Below are positions 33,674 to 45,388 of a stretch of 64,000 bases of DNA, piece by piece; within the stretch, counting starts at the first letter, position 1; each line of letters opens with the position of its first letter. The stretch comes from Chlorokybus atmophyticus (lineage: Eukaryota > Streptophyta > Chlorokybophyceae > Chlorokybales > Chlorokybaceae): contig RHPI01000385.1 in the NCBI GenBank assembly GCA_009103225.1, forward strand, positions 643,479 through 707,478. The letters are read 5' to 3'. The position numbers were made by a program, and so were the translations under genes. Under the pieces are notes generated by a model. That model searched no databases and had not been told where the DNA came from. It saw only the letters and a program-made list of their open reading frames with translations.

Positions 33674-34200
33674 CGTGACAAGTCACAACCAAGCGACGCT
33701 CACGACGACCACGTCCTCGCCGCCTCCACCGCCGCCGCCGGCGACACCTGGCCAGGCCGGCCTGCTGACGTCAGCAGGCTTCGCGGTTAGGTTTTGCGCA
33801 AGAGATGGTCACAGCTAACCGCGTGTTGCGTGGTGAGGCGCGGGCTTGGACTAACCGCGTCCTGGTTAGTAGTAAACCAGGGTTGGTGCTGTGCCGGGCT
33901 GGTTATGCACGGGCGTGGAGCGCGCGGTGCGGAGGTGCCAAAAAAGCAAGCGGGCGGGCATCGTCTTGGCTCTGTGCCGATCTGATCCATAAGCGAGCTG
34001 CTGATTGGCAGGCCAACGAGCTACCGATTTGTGCGGTGCATCGCGCATTCCTGGACAACTCAACCCAGGTGTGTGGCACCAACTTGGTGCCACCAATACA
34101 ACATGACTTACGAACCATGTGGGTAGATGACAAGTTATGGTTGATAACACCAACACAATAACTACTTCTGTTGTCCAACATGGCAATGTAAACGTGATGG
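33674..34200. other. Upstream region of the Tic62-like gene; no other gene seen
   Basis: GC-rich sequence directly upstream of the Tic62 start with proline-coding repeats (CCGCC at 33,720-33,745). It is probably promoter and 5' untranslated sequence. The plus-strand frame 33,261-33,818 is antisense to exon 1 and has no domain. Confidence 0.4.
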
Positions 34201-35310
34201 AGCAAGAAAGGCTTGCTTGCAACTTTTACAGTCTCTGAAGCCGATTACAAGCAAGCAATGTTCAGAGCTTAGTAGCTTGTAATGTAATTAGCAATTTTTG
34301 CTTGACGTGTAAAGTTATGCGATATGCCTGGTGTCGTGCCCATTTAATACTAATTGTTTGCTATACAAGCTGTGCTTGCATGTGCCAAAGATGTGCTCGC
34401 ATGTGCCAAAGATGTGCTCGCAAACTTCTTTTTCGCCCCAATGTACGTATATGAATCCAGCACATGGATACTATCAAGTGAAAACGCTGCTCCAGCTTTG
34501 GTAGATTGCCTTATGTGTTCCATTCACAGTCATCATGATCACTGTGATTACTGATAAGTGAGTCTTGCAGCCACCTTGTTTCAAGCATGTGTATCGGATA
34601 GCTTATACGCCTTGAAGCATCTGAATGCATGCGATTTATCCTATTTAAGATAAACTATATATGATTATGTGAATTATGCGGACAAATTAAATGCTATGGC
34701 ACGCAGTATTACGCAATACACATAACATTTATAAGGGGCAAACACACTGACAGAGCGTTAAGATACTCTATCATATGTTTCACATATGCGAGTGTGCTTC
34801 GCGCTCTGCTGTAAGTTATTTCGCCCGCAGCGCAAAAGATAATGTTTAAAGTTGCACAATTCATGAATCACACACGCATTTACAAAAGATAACATTACTT
34901 GCAATACCTTTCAACCCCAAATCAACTTTAATCATTTATTGCAAGTAAGGAAGTTGAATTGATTGCACTTAAGTAAATTACGTTAATTACGCAAAATGAA
35001 TTATGCTTGTCATATGACTGCGTACGCGTACATAAACACATATATGTGTATATAATGGGTTTTAGCCCTATACAACGAGCTGTCATTAATAGCCCCTAAC
35101 AAGAGTACCGGCACATTTGGACAGCCCCCCCGACTGAATGTTATATTACCAAGTGAAACTGTTCAATGCGCTTGTAGCCGCCGAGTTGCGGCTGTCCATT
35201 TATTTTCGTATTTGCATGATGAATTGATACTGGTACAGCCTATGCATATTAATCGCGACAGTCGCCAAGCGGCCGTCGGCACGGTGCAATCATATTAGTT
35301 AAACTACCGT

Positions 35311-35343
35311 ACTTTGTCGGGACCCCCCCCCCCCCGACAAAGT
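35311..35343. repeat. Perfect hairpin with C-run loop
   Basis: ACTTTGTCGGG and its exact complement CCCGACAAAGT flank a run of cytosines. A related word GGGGGGGCTTTGTTT follows at 35,354, and another (GGGGCTTTGTTTTGG) at 36,145. Confidence 0.8.
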
Positions 35344-35464
35344 ATTTATGCAGGGGGGGCTTTGTTTGTCATACGACCCCCCTACCCTAATATACCCCTC
35401 GGGGTGGGTGGATGGGTGTACTGATGGGTGGAGGCGTGCATAAATACACAGTAAATACAGTCTA

Positions 35465-35740
35465 CCCTTGCTAAGAGCATATTGTTTGTCCCCAGCAATC
35501 GTATGCTCTTGGCGAGGTTATGCTCTTGGCGTTTAAGAAAATAACATGCTCTTGGATGTCAAGAGCATAAACATGCTTTAAGCGCGGTTTCATCACGCCC
35601 ATCACGCCCATAGCGTCAAGCGTACAATGCCACGCCCGTCGCGCCATCACGCTCGTCACGTTAGTTGCGCGTCACACCTCAGCCATCACGCCATATTCAT
35701 CACGCGCGTTACGCGTTATGCCACACCCGTCACGCACTAC
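35465..35740. repeat. Short interspersed repeat cluster (ATGCTCTTGG and CATCACGCC words)
   Basis: The word ATGCTCTTGG occurs in several copies on both strands at 35,478-35,575, then degenerate copies of CATCACGCC / GTCACGC follow to about 35,740. No reading frame is maintained. Confidence 0.6.
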
Positions 35741-36001
35741 TCCCCCGACCTTGGAATATCGCTCACTGAAACTTGCGAGAATTACATGACATAAAAATAT
35801 ACTTTTGGCGGTTAAGCATATTCTCTTAAGCACCAACATTTGCCTGTACAACGTTTGGTAATCTCATATTCTATGCTGTTAGCGGGGTTATTCCCTTGAA
35901 AGGAAATCTCTTAGCGGGGGTAGACTGTAAGTTGTCCAAGGCATCGATACAGCGACTATGACCGTGGCATTGCCACCGCCGCCCCGTCCGGAGCCTGTTT
36001 C

Positions 36002-36048
36002 CGTCGTATCTCGTGCCTACCGCCTTGCGGTAGGCGCGAAATACGACG
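36002..36048. repeat. Hairpin, about 21-bp stem
   Basis: CGTCGTAT-CTCGTGCCTACCGC pairs with GCGGTAGGCGCG-AAATACGACG around a CTT loop, with one or two mismatches. Such palindromes are common in green algal organelle spacers, but no organelle gene lies nearby. Confidence 0.75.
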
Positions 36049-36499
36049 CGCAGTTACGCGACGTCGCGTATCTGATGCCGCGCAGAATTACTACCCCCCC
36101 GTTTATTAAGCCCCCCCTAGTACACCCCCCCCCAGAATATGGGTGGGGCTTTGTTTTGGAGGGGGGGGGTGGGGGTGTATTCGCACAAATACGGTAATTC
36201 ACCGTCCATATCGGAGTCGGAACCATCAACACGGCGGCGGGGACGCGACCGGCGGGATTGTCCGGGGATCGAGCCGCACGGCCGTCGCGCCGCCGGCCTC
36301 GCGGTTAGCCGCGCGTCGGCGCAGGGCGAACCTCGCGCCGACGGGCGGACCTTGCGCCGCAAGTTTGCGCCGACCAACTGCTCGATATTGATGATGTATG
36401 ATGTACATTTACATGTACATAATATACATGGATATGAGGTTACTCACACGTGTTACAAGGATAACCGTATGCATACGTGTACAATGTGACATTGTACAT

Positions 36500-36620
36500 A
36501 TATGCATCTATACATACATACATATATATATATATATGTATGTACATGCCATGACACACACACACACACACACACATACATGTTTATGTACATATATATA
36601 TATATATATATATGGGGATA
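36500..36620. repeat. TA and CA microsatellites
   Basis: Tracts (TA)n at 36,524-36,540 and 36,593-36,612 flank (AC)n at 36,554-36,575, with GTACAT palindromes between. Confidence 0.9.
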
Positions 36621-37097
36621 CACATGTATAGAATATTGTACACATATATGTACACAAACTTACACCCTTATATATATGTACATAAGTTTATATGATTGTA
36701 TTGTATATGTTTCATTTTGTAAAATATGTAATGGTGCGGTTATAAATATTAATTCATTCATTCAACCTCGAAGTGTACCATACCACAGTAAGCACACATT
36801 GATCACTTACTTTACACATGCAGTGTATGTTGATATTTATGTTTGCCTTCATGTGATACAATATAGTATGATAATAAATGTATCAGATATACATTAACCA
36901 TATTGTTAAGACTAAATTACATTATCTACTATGTGGTAAGTGATAGACATATGCATAGACATATCTATGTTAATACAATAATAAATGATTATTATAACAA
37001 TACATACGATTTACTCACATGCTCATCATATGTGATATGAGCATGTGAGCGTATATGATCGCAAGATGGTGCACATAACACTGTATTATAATTACAC

Positions 37098-37156
37098 ATG
37101 CACTGCATGCGTATAATCATATGCTCATATATTGTGATTATACGCATGCAGTGCAT
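37098..37156. repeat. Perfect inverted repeat, 22-bp arms
   Basis: The arm at 37,098-37,119 (ATGCACTGCATGCGTATAAT plus CA) and its exact complement at 37,135-37,156 flank a 15-base loop. A second imperfect palindrome around ACATGCTCAT lies at 37,017-37,046. Confidence 0.85.
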
Positions 37157-37320
37157 ATGAGTATATGCATATACAATTACATGTATATTATGCATGTGAC
37201 ACACCATATCTGAGAAAATGACAAATATAACTACAACTACACATACACAATTTTCTATGACATTTTGTGAGATGTATACATTTTTATATGCCACGCCTAA
37301 CTGGCAAGGCATATATGTAC

Positions 37321-40300
37321 ATGCATATGCTTGACTGATGCGGTGTTACATAATCACTCTTGGCTGCTATTACAGCATGATCGCAGAGAGTTCAACTTGT
37401 TAAGTGTATACAATTTATAAGTGGTTCACTTATACAGTTATTTTTTGTGCTCACGAGCCTTGCATAAGATGAAGTGTATAGCTCTTTTGTAACATGTGGC
37501 GCTCACTTACCTGCTGGCAAGCGTCACCACTTGTGCACACACGCAAGAAGTTTCTTTGCAACACTTTAATGTTGCGACTTTAAGCTTACGGAAGTCATAG
37601 CACTAGCTGGTGCTGTGACTTCTGCAGGCCCTTGCAGGAGAGGATGACCGAGCAGCCTTCCAACAGCTCCCGCACACACACTTGTGCACACGCACATGAA
37701 AGTTTTTACACCACACCCTGATGTAGCAGCTTTGAGGAAGTCACAGCATTAAGCCCTAGCAGAAGAGAATTGAAAGCGCAGCCCCGAGCTGTCCAAGGCT
37801 TTAATAGCTGTAGCACACACATGTGCAGCCACCCATAAACACCACGCACGCACACACGCACGCACGCACATCACAAGGGATTGGAAGGAGAGCCCTTAAA
37901 CAGCCATCATTAGGCACCTTGCACAAGTGGCCCGCTAGCATAGTGGACGCACACACTGATGATCTTTAACGAATTGTGCGCCTTGCAATTGTTTCCACGG
38001 GTTGCTCTCTCAACCAAGCAAATAATATGCAAGGCCACCTGGGCCTTGTCACTATGCCACAGTAACAATATGTTAGCGCAATGTGCTGACCTATTAACGC
38101 CGGCTGACTGTGTTAATGACAAGTCTTATCTCATCACAGGATGGCAACCTCAGGATTGTCAAACACATCATAGCTGCTAAAGTATGCTTGATATGAATCA
38201 GGCTTTGTGCTTGTTGATTGAGGTCACGTGTATGGGGTGCTTTGCTTGATTGTACAAGGGCCTCAAGAAAGTCTTATCCTTCGTGTGTGAGGCTGGTGCT
38301 GTGGTGCTACTGAAACATGAAGCGATGTCTATTAAGGGGCGTTTATTTTACTTCTCGGCAACCTGGACCAGCTGCCCCTGAGCATTCGGCGATGTTCATT
38401 TACACACACAAGTGTGCGCTGCCTTGAATATGTATGTGCTCCATTGCATTGATAGGCCTTGACACACGGCATAAGACTCTTGATTGTGATATACGCCATG
38501 CCATATATAATGTGACAATGTGGCTGTGTGTGGTACAAATTGTGGTTATTCATGCACACACACGCGCTCAAACACATACACAACGATCAGGCAGGCCACA
38601 TGCACTACACTACACTACACTACACAGCTACCGTCGTGATGCATCAGTAGCTATGCACACATGTGTGTGCATGTATATGTTGCCACTCACAGACGTCATA
38701 CTACTAAGTGTTTTGGGTGAACTCGACACAGCTACTGTAGTGATGCATCAGGAGCTTTGCACACATGTGTGTGCATGTGTATGTTCCCGATGGTTGGCAA
38801 TAGCGTTGGTGCTGTAGAGCTTATGCATTTTCAATCATGGTGTGCATTGTCATCATCAGCTGCACTGTTAAAAGGGCAGTAAGAAGCTCATTACAGGATA
38901 AGGTTGTTATATTGTATGCCGAGGTACGAGTACACAGCCTGAGCGCAGCAGACATGTCATGCCGCATTTGATTATCTACTGCATTGTTGAAGGGGCATTG
39001 AGAGGCTAAGAACAAGGTTGACTCCATCAGACTACATTTATCTGTTCAAAGCTTGTGCGTCTGCGATACCATACATCAAGTTCCAATTGCATGCTAGACA
39101 CATGTACGCATGTGTGCATGCATTGTTGTGTGCACGATACATGTATCGTACTGCATGTATGCAGCTGCTCAAAGCAGCCTCAAAGCAATTACATTTAGTA
39201 GTGTAAGTCACCATGCAGTCAGTTTACGAAGCAAGCACACATACAACACGCACACACATGCGCAGCCGCGCTCACACACACCCACGGTGGAATTTAGAGA
39301 GCGTACAATCACTCACAACCGCTGTCAATCACATACATGCACGCAGGCTGACGCAAATACTTACACACGCACGCACAAGCACTTGTATGGGCAGTCACTC
39401 ACGCTCGTCGTTTCGTTGATAAATTTGTTAGTACATGTCTTTAGCGCCGGCGCACACGCACATGGGATGCGCGCGCATGGGAGGGTGCTGCAAGGTAGCA
39501 GATTGAGTGCAAGATGGGAGTTGCGCGCACACATACTTACGCACGCAGACACATACACATACACATTCAAACATATCTACTGAGCCGCCACCGCTGCACG
39601 TTTGTTACTGGCTGTGCGCATGGCTTAAAATTCATGCGTCAATGCAAGCTTCCTTGGGCCTAACCCTCCCGCAGCTCCGCTTCCGATGAGGCCAGGCCGT
39701 CCTGCAGCTGGTCCACCTCCAGCTCCGCCACCGCCTTCGACTCCATCTCCTCCTTCGCCGCCGCCGTTGCCGCCACCAACCACCTCACCGCCCCTGCAGC
39801 AGGAGACCACCAGTGTATTGACAACTTCGCTACCACTCACAAAAGCTTGATATCCACCATATCACCGATATTCCTAACTGTTCATAGTTAGCAAGGGACA
39901 TATAACGTCCCTGACTCGACTGGCCGGTAGACACCCAGAGGGTGTCCGATGCTTATATATAAAGGTGTCTAGACACGAAAGACACCTTTGCGACCTCACT
40001 ATACTAATACGGTCCAGTTGATGGCGGCCGGTCGCAGTGGTCAAACCAATCCTAAACCAATAATCGGCGCGCAATGCAACGCAGCGTTGAGCGCGGACGC
40101 AATCAAGGTCGTACCGTGCAATACGGCGCCGACCAAAAAGGGCACAAGCCAAGCGCGCAAGGACAATGATGAAGACATGAGTGCGCATTGATGGCCTAGA
40201 CGACTGTGCCGATTTAGACTCGTTACGCTTGTACAAGTTATCGCCGTTACGGCTGTTACGCAACCCAACCACCAGCATAACGTACCATGATGGCAAAACA

Positions 40301-41118
40301 CCTGTGATACCGGACACATCCATCCCGGTATCGCAGCGGTTGGGTCCAGGCAGGGGCTATCCAACCAACCGCGTACCGCGTAGTGAGAAGGCGACATACG
40401 ACGCACGTTCTCTCTCCTTCGGGGATTCCCATGCGCTCATGGAAGCAAGCTTGTGGCTTCGGGCATTGCGTAACTGGCGGTGGGCGACCTTTCACCTTTA
40501 AGGTGGCCCAAGCAGTAATCCACCTTTCTGGTTACCTCTGTTTCTTCCTACCCACTTTTTCAGCGCGCTTTTCCCGACCTTTTGCCCCTCGCCTCACGGA
40601 AATTGCTGAAAAGTTCTGCCCTTGGCGGTCGGTGCCGCCATAGCCACAAAGCTTTTGCTTTCCGCCGCCGCCACGCAGCCAAAAGCTGCGGCTGCTTGCT
40701 TCTCAGGGTATCGACGGGTGGTGCGGCGGTGACGGCGGCGGCGGCGGCGGCGGCGGCGAGGCAGACGGAGGCTGGGTGACAGACGCAGGGAGCGAGGGAC
40801 AGAGACAGGCGAGTACGGGAGGCAGAGCGAGGGGAGAGTAGGCGCAAAGTGAGAGAGAGCGTTGCAACCAAGTCAGTGAAGTGAGCTTGGGGTGGTACAT
40901 GGCAGTAGTGGCGCTGGCAACTACCGAAACGGAGGCCGTGGATGCTGCTGCCGCTTGTGGTGTAGTTGCGAGAACGGCAGGGTGAGGGATTGCCCGAGTG
41001 CACGCACAGCAGAAGTGGAAGGAGCCGTCGTAGCAGGAGAGTGCGGCCCGCTTGGACTTTAGCCGGAGCTGTTGGCTTCTTGCAAAGATAGACAGACGGG
41101 GGGAAGGAACAGGCAGAC
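37321..41118. other. Intergenic region with degenerate tandem repeats, upstream of CONSTANS-like gene
   Basis: No gene is recognised. Two degenerate units of about 170 bp lie at 37,530-37,830 (each with GTGCACACNCGCA and GGAAGTCA.AGCA). A (CTACA)n tract is at 38,603-38,625. Two copies of a 60-bp block (CAGCTAC.GT.GTGATGCATC ... CACACATGTGTGTGCATG) are at 38,627-38,687 and 38,729-38,790. From about 40,560 the sequence becomes rich in GGCGGC and probably forms the 5' untranslated region or promoter of the gene starting at 41,119. Confidence 0.5.
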
Positions 41119-42630
41119 ATGAGGCGGCGTAACCCCAGCAATGCCTGCGAGGCGTGCGAGCGTAACCCCGCCGCCGTCTACTGCAAGGTAAGGCATATGC
41201 CACACCCATATTTCCTTTCAACGGCAGCGGCAAGCCCGCTAGCGTTGTGCTAGTTCTTTGCGGCCTAGTCCTTCTGTTTGGGCAGCTCGCTATGCCACAA
41301 AAACATAACCAAATCCTGCTGGACGCATACACACGTATGCGCATACTGGATGTATGTGGAGGGCAGCCTGCCAGGAATTGCTCAAGTGCTAGTTAGCTGT
41401 CCATGTGGCAGGACTTCCACGTCCTGTCGATAGCCGTCCCTGTGCAGTTAGGTGGCTGGGACGGCCGTGTCTTGCTGCTGGGTTGATATTGCTAGGTACC
41501 CATGTCGACAGCTAGCAGCCCAGTAGACTCATGGCAGCAGCTCGGCTGGTGTGCCTCCCCAGCTTGCCGGTCATTTGAGCACGTTGCATGCCTGCACTAA
41601 CGGAATGACTACTTGCCTTTCTCACTGACGTTTCATGGCATGTTTCAGGCGGATTCTGCGTATCTGTGCCTGCTGTGCGACTCCTCCATCCATGCAGCGA
41701 ATAAGCTCGCTTCCCGGCATGAGCGTGTGCTGTGCAAGGTCAGTGTGCACAACATCTTGGCACACACAGCAGTCTCGTCATTATCTGCCATAGCAACTTA
41801 CCTTCGCTGCTCAGTCGGACTTCACTGCCGAGCTGCGCGACGCCATGCTGGAGTCAATGGAGGCCCAGTGGTTGCAGCAGACAGACACACCAGACATCAA
41901 GCCTTGCACCTCAAACGATCTCAACTTCTCAGTCGGGGAGCTGGAGTCGATGCTTGACATGAAACCCGAATCACCGGTTCCACTGGCTTACACCAATGCC
42001 AGCACAAGTGGGCGCAAAGGTGAGACTGGCTCTTTACGAGATGCTAATTGCTGTGTGTCCCGGTTGTAAACATCAGCTTGCTAATAGTTGAACACTGGAA
42101 ATCGCAGAGTGTTTGCACCAACTTCAAGAGGCCCCGGATGTGATGATGCAAAGGGGGATGTCATGGAAGGACGAGAACATCACCTCCTCAGCCGCGAAGC
42201 TGAGCAGTGGTTCACAGGCTGCAAACAACGAGTTTATTGCTACTCTGCAGGCGTCGGACCAATATCGTAGCCCACGCCCAGCCGTCACCACCAACCAATC
42301 TCTTCAGAACATGTAAGTGGGCAGTAAGTGTAGCAACACCCCCACACCTTCATGCTATGGCTGGATACTGGTACCTGTCGATCTTATCTGCTCACCGAGT
42401 GATTTCGCTTTTGCATCACCTACAGCTGACTCAGTTGCCACTGCAGGCAAGATGAGCTGTCACAAGTCCCCACGAATTTTATGGGCATGTACCAAGTCGT
42501 GCCAACACTCGGGGGTCAAAATGAGGCGTGCATGCAGCGGCCAGGCCAGTCATGCTTTGTGACGGACAGCTCAAGCTGCCAGCTGGGCTCTTTGTCGCCG
42601 CGAGGCAGCGTGTTGGCTGCAGGCGGCAGC

Positions 42631-42676
<46 letters not shown>

Positions 42677-43197
42677 GCAGCTTCTTCAACAGCAACAGCA
42701 ACAGCTACTTTGCCAGCAGCACGAGCGCGTTGCCCAACACTCCCTCGCTACAGCATCATCACCAGCAGCAGCAGCAACAGGCTGCACAGACACAGCTGCA
42801 GGCTCAGTCCGCCCAGCAGCAGCAGCCACAGGCACCACAGCAGCGGCTGGGCAGAAATCCCACAAGAATGGACCCGTTTGAGATGCCGCAGGCGTCTATG
42901 CGCTCCTTCAGCGCCGGAAACCTCAGCATACTGCCTCCTGACTTGGACTACATGTCTATGTTTAGCCAGAGCGCGGAGCAGCAGACGCCAACTGACAAGA
43001 GTCTGGAGTCTCCTCATGACGGCCTCACGCGCAATGATCGGTTGCTGCGTTTCCGCCAGAAGAAGGAGCGACTGAGCTACAAAAAGCTTGTGCGCTACGA
43101 GAGCCGCAAGGTTCTTGCCGATGCGCGCCCGCGTATAAAGGGCCGCTTTGTTAAGATGCACTCGCCGTCCGATGGGCACACACTCCCCGTCCTTTAA
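41119..43197 (+). CDS. CONSTANS-like transcription regulator (B-box plus CCT)
   Basis: Five exons: 41,119-41,187; 41,649-41,738; 41,815-42,019; 42,108-42,312; 42,447-43,197, phases consistent, 439 aa. Residues about 10-53 form one B-box zinc finger (CEACERNPAAVYCK, then AYLCLLCDSSIH and LASRHERV), with the first intron cutting it in half. Residues 385-426 are the CCT domain (RFRQKKERLSYKKLVRYES, RIKGRFVK), which binds DNA with NF-Y subunits and carries the nuclear signal. Between them lie an acidic middle, a poly-Asn run (42,628-42,675) and Gln-rich stretches. CONSTANS-like proteins link light and clock to starch metabolism, cell cycle or reproduction. Land-plant CO has two B-boxes; only one is present here, as in some algal and group III members. 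Confidence 0.9.
42626..42680 (+). repeat. AAC trinucleotide microsatellite in the coding sequence
   Basis: About sixteen AAC units encode polyasparagine in the CONSTANS-like protein; CAG-rich glutamine tracts follow at 42,762-42,850. It is likely length-polymorphic. Confidence 0.9.
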
Positions 43198-44042
43198 TTG
43201 CTGCAGGCGTCCTAGGCCATAAGCCACGTGTACACAAGTCACCAAGCAACATCCCGGAGTCGCATACGGCTCCGCATTCTGTGCAGTTTTGTTATCCCTT
43301 AACTAGCAGAGATACCTTCACAACAGCCTGTCTGGCTACGTTCTCGACCGGTGAGCAGAACAAGGCTGTGGTGCAGTGTTTAGGTTATCGTTGCTGGGGT
43401 AGTTTGCTAGGGTGTATGTCGCCCCCATGTAGCCCCGCATCTGTACATTGTATAGCGGCAAACAGTTTTCTTGTTTTGTCGCATTGTGGAAATCTGTGTT
43501 CGGCCTTGTTTTCGGAGCACTTAGATGGCAGCGTCGCACAAGGGCTTGGTTGACTGTGCAGCCCTTGTTGTGAACTTATAGCACAATGTTCCGCAACTTG
43601 CTTTTGATAACTCGTGCAGTTGTGTTGTACTGTACAGGGTATGTGAAGCGCTGTGTATTGTATGACAAGGACGATGCATTGGAACGAGAGTGTACAACAT
43701 ACCATGCGATGCACGCTGTGCACCTGTGCGTGCACTCCAGACAATTGCAACCGAATGATAGCTTGTGGAGGCGGTGGTGAGAGCATTGGGACGGCAGGTA
43801 GGTACGGGGAGACCACGTTGTCCTGCTGTTGTTGCTGGCTGGAAGGCCGTTGACCATGGTGCATGCACAGGTAACCAAGCCTGTAGTGCATATATGCGTG
43901 ATCAACAGGAGGGTGGTGGCGGCGGGATGAGTACTAGACTAGAGCGTAGGTAGCGCACGATAGAGTTTGTTGGTTGTGTATGTAGTTTGAAGGAGAGGGT
44001 GTGGAAGAGAGGGTGGATGTTGCCTTCCACATATCCACATCT
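43198..44042. other. 3' region of CONSTANS-like gene; no further gene recognised
   Basis: It contains the expected 3' untranslated sequence. Frames on the minus strand (43,385-43,905) are low-complexity and unrelated to known proteins. Confidence 0.4.
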
Positions 44043-44926
44043 ATGAGCCGGAGGCATCCATCGAGGTACGCTGAGCATCGGCAGCTGTTTGGGAGCTATA
44101 GCACGGCTATCGAGCTTGACACTCATCACGCTAGTGACAAGATCGTCCCCTTCAACATCTTCAGCAAACCAATGTACGGCAATGCACATGTTTGCATTCC
44201 GCGTTACACACGGTTGAGCAGACCGCACCTATAGGTGACTGGCGGCTCGCATTACGTGTGTGGGGCATTACTGCAGGCAGCGGGCACGCACTTGCTGCGC
44301 TAGCAAGGTAGGGCGTGCGCGCCTGCGCCGCTTATGACGCTGTGCGCGACGAGATGTTCAGCAGGGCCAAGACCGCCTTCTCTGCGAGACGCGAGCAGTC
44401 AGGCTGTATCCGTGTGGGGGAGTCACAGCGAGACGTATCGACTTGATAGCATCAGAGTATGGCCATGACATGATGCTCTGCTGATGTCACTGTGGCAGCG
44501 TGCAGAGATCAAGCCAGTGCGGTGGGGCGAGCCACTCAGCTGGCAACCGAGGCAACGAAGCGGCGCAAGTACAGCAATCACCCGCCGGGGGACACTTCTT
44601 ACCCGATGGCAATGGAGACGCACGGCTCGGAGAGAACTTTCACCACCGTGGTGCGCGGCACTGCCTACCTTGTGGCATGCGCTTGTGCGCGTGACCTGAT
44701 GGCGGTACGCCGGAGTAGCACCGAGGGGTTCAAGGACTGTTGTGAATATGCCGGCAGCGAGTGGCCTGTACATTGCAGCGAGCGCACATTCATGACACGT
44801 AATGGAGCGAGCCGCGGCAGTAGTGGTGGCGATGCCGGGCAGGGCAATAGGCCACCCATTTTGGAGTTGAATGCATCAATGGCGAAGATGGTTGCTGGCA
44901 TGATGCGTCGAGATCGTCGGCTTTGA
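44043..44926 (+). CDS. Unrecognised coding-like region, possibly a decayed retroelement
   Basis: Two frames look protein-like. At 44,043-44,234 a 63-aa frame begins MSRRHPSRYAEHRQLFGSYS and contains SDKIVPFNIFSKPMYGNAHV. At about 44,503-44,926 a frame holds KRRKYSNHPPGDTSYPMAME followed by repeated SERTF words and ends at a stop. The second resembles the region after the polymerase in some non-LTR retrotransposon ORFs, where a PL/MAxETxG word occurs. I cannot join the two with confidence. It may be a real small gene or a relic. Confidence 0.3.
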
Positions 44927-45139
44927 TGACTTGCGCTTTTTGGTGTGTTCGTTCGTGTGTGCGCACAAGAGAGTACTACTTAATGATGCAGGGACTCCGT
45001 TTTGTAGTCAGGCAATGCGATGTGATACTATAATACTACGAACTTTATGTTCAATCACCAAGTGTACGTTGAAACGCATACACATGCAAACATGAGGCTT
45101 GTGGACCAAGCCGTGAACAGCCGAAAATGCACCCCCCCC

Positions 45140-45388
45140 NNNNNNNNNNNNNNNNNNNNNNNNNNNNNNNNNNNNNNNNNNNNNNNNNNNNNNNNNNNNN
45201 NNNNNNNNNNNNNNNNNNNNNNNNNNNNNNNNNNNNNNNNNNNNNNNNNNNNNNNNNNNNNNNNNNNNNNNNNNNNNNNNNNNNNNNNNNNNNNNNNNNN
45301 NNNNNNNNNNNNNNNNNNNNNNNNNNNNNNNNNNNNNNNNNNNNNNNNNNNNNNNNNNNNNNNNNNNNNNNNNNNNNNNNNNNNNNNN
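45140..45388. other. Assembly gap (249 N)
   Basis: It begins directly after a run of nine cytosines, a likely cause of the assembly break. Confidence 0.95.

Larger units (their letters stand above)
34201..37320. other. AT-rich island with palindromes and G-runs; no gene recognised
   Basis: Base composition drops sharply compared with both flanks. Seen are a 21-bp tandem duplication (TGTGCCAAAGATGTGCTCGCA, 34,378-34,420), poly-C/poly-G runs, perfect hairpins (35,311-35,343; 36,002-36,048; 37,098-37,156), TA and CA microsatellites (36,500-36,620), and a small GC-rich block at 36,230-36,380. No organellar, rRNA or tRNA gene was recognised. Confidence 0.6.

Noticed and set aside
36398-36897. Frames rich in Tyr/Ile/His in the microsatellite region
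   Set aside because: They are translations of TA and CA repeats.
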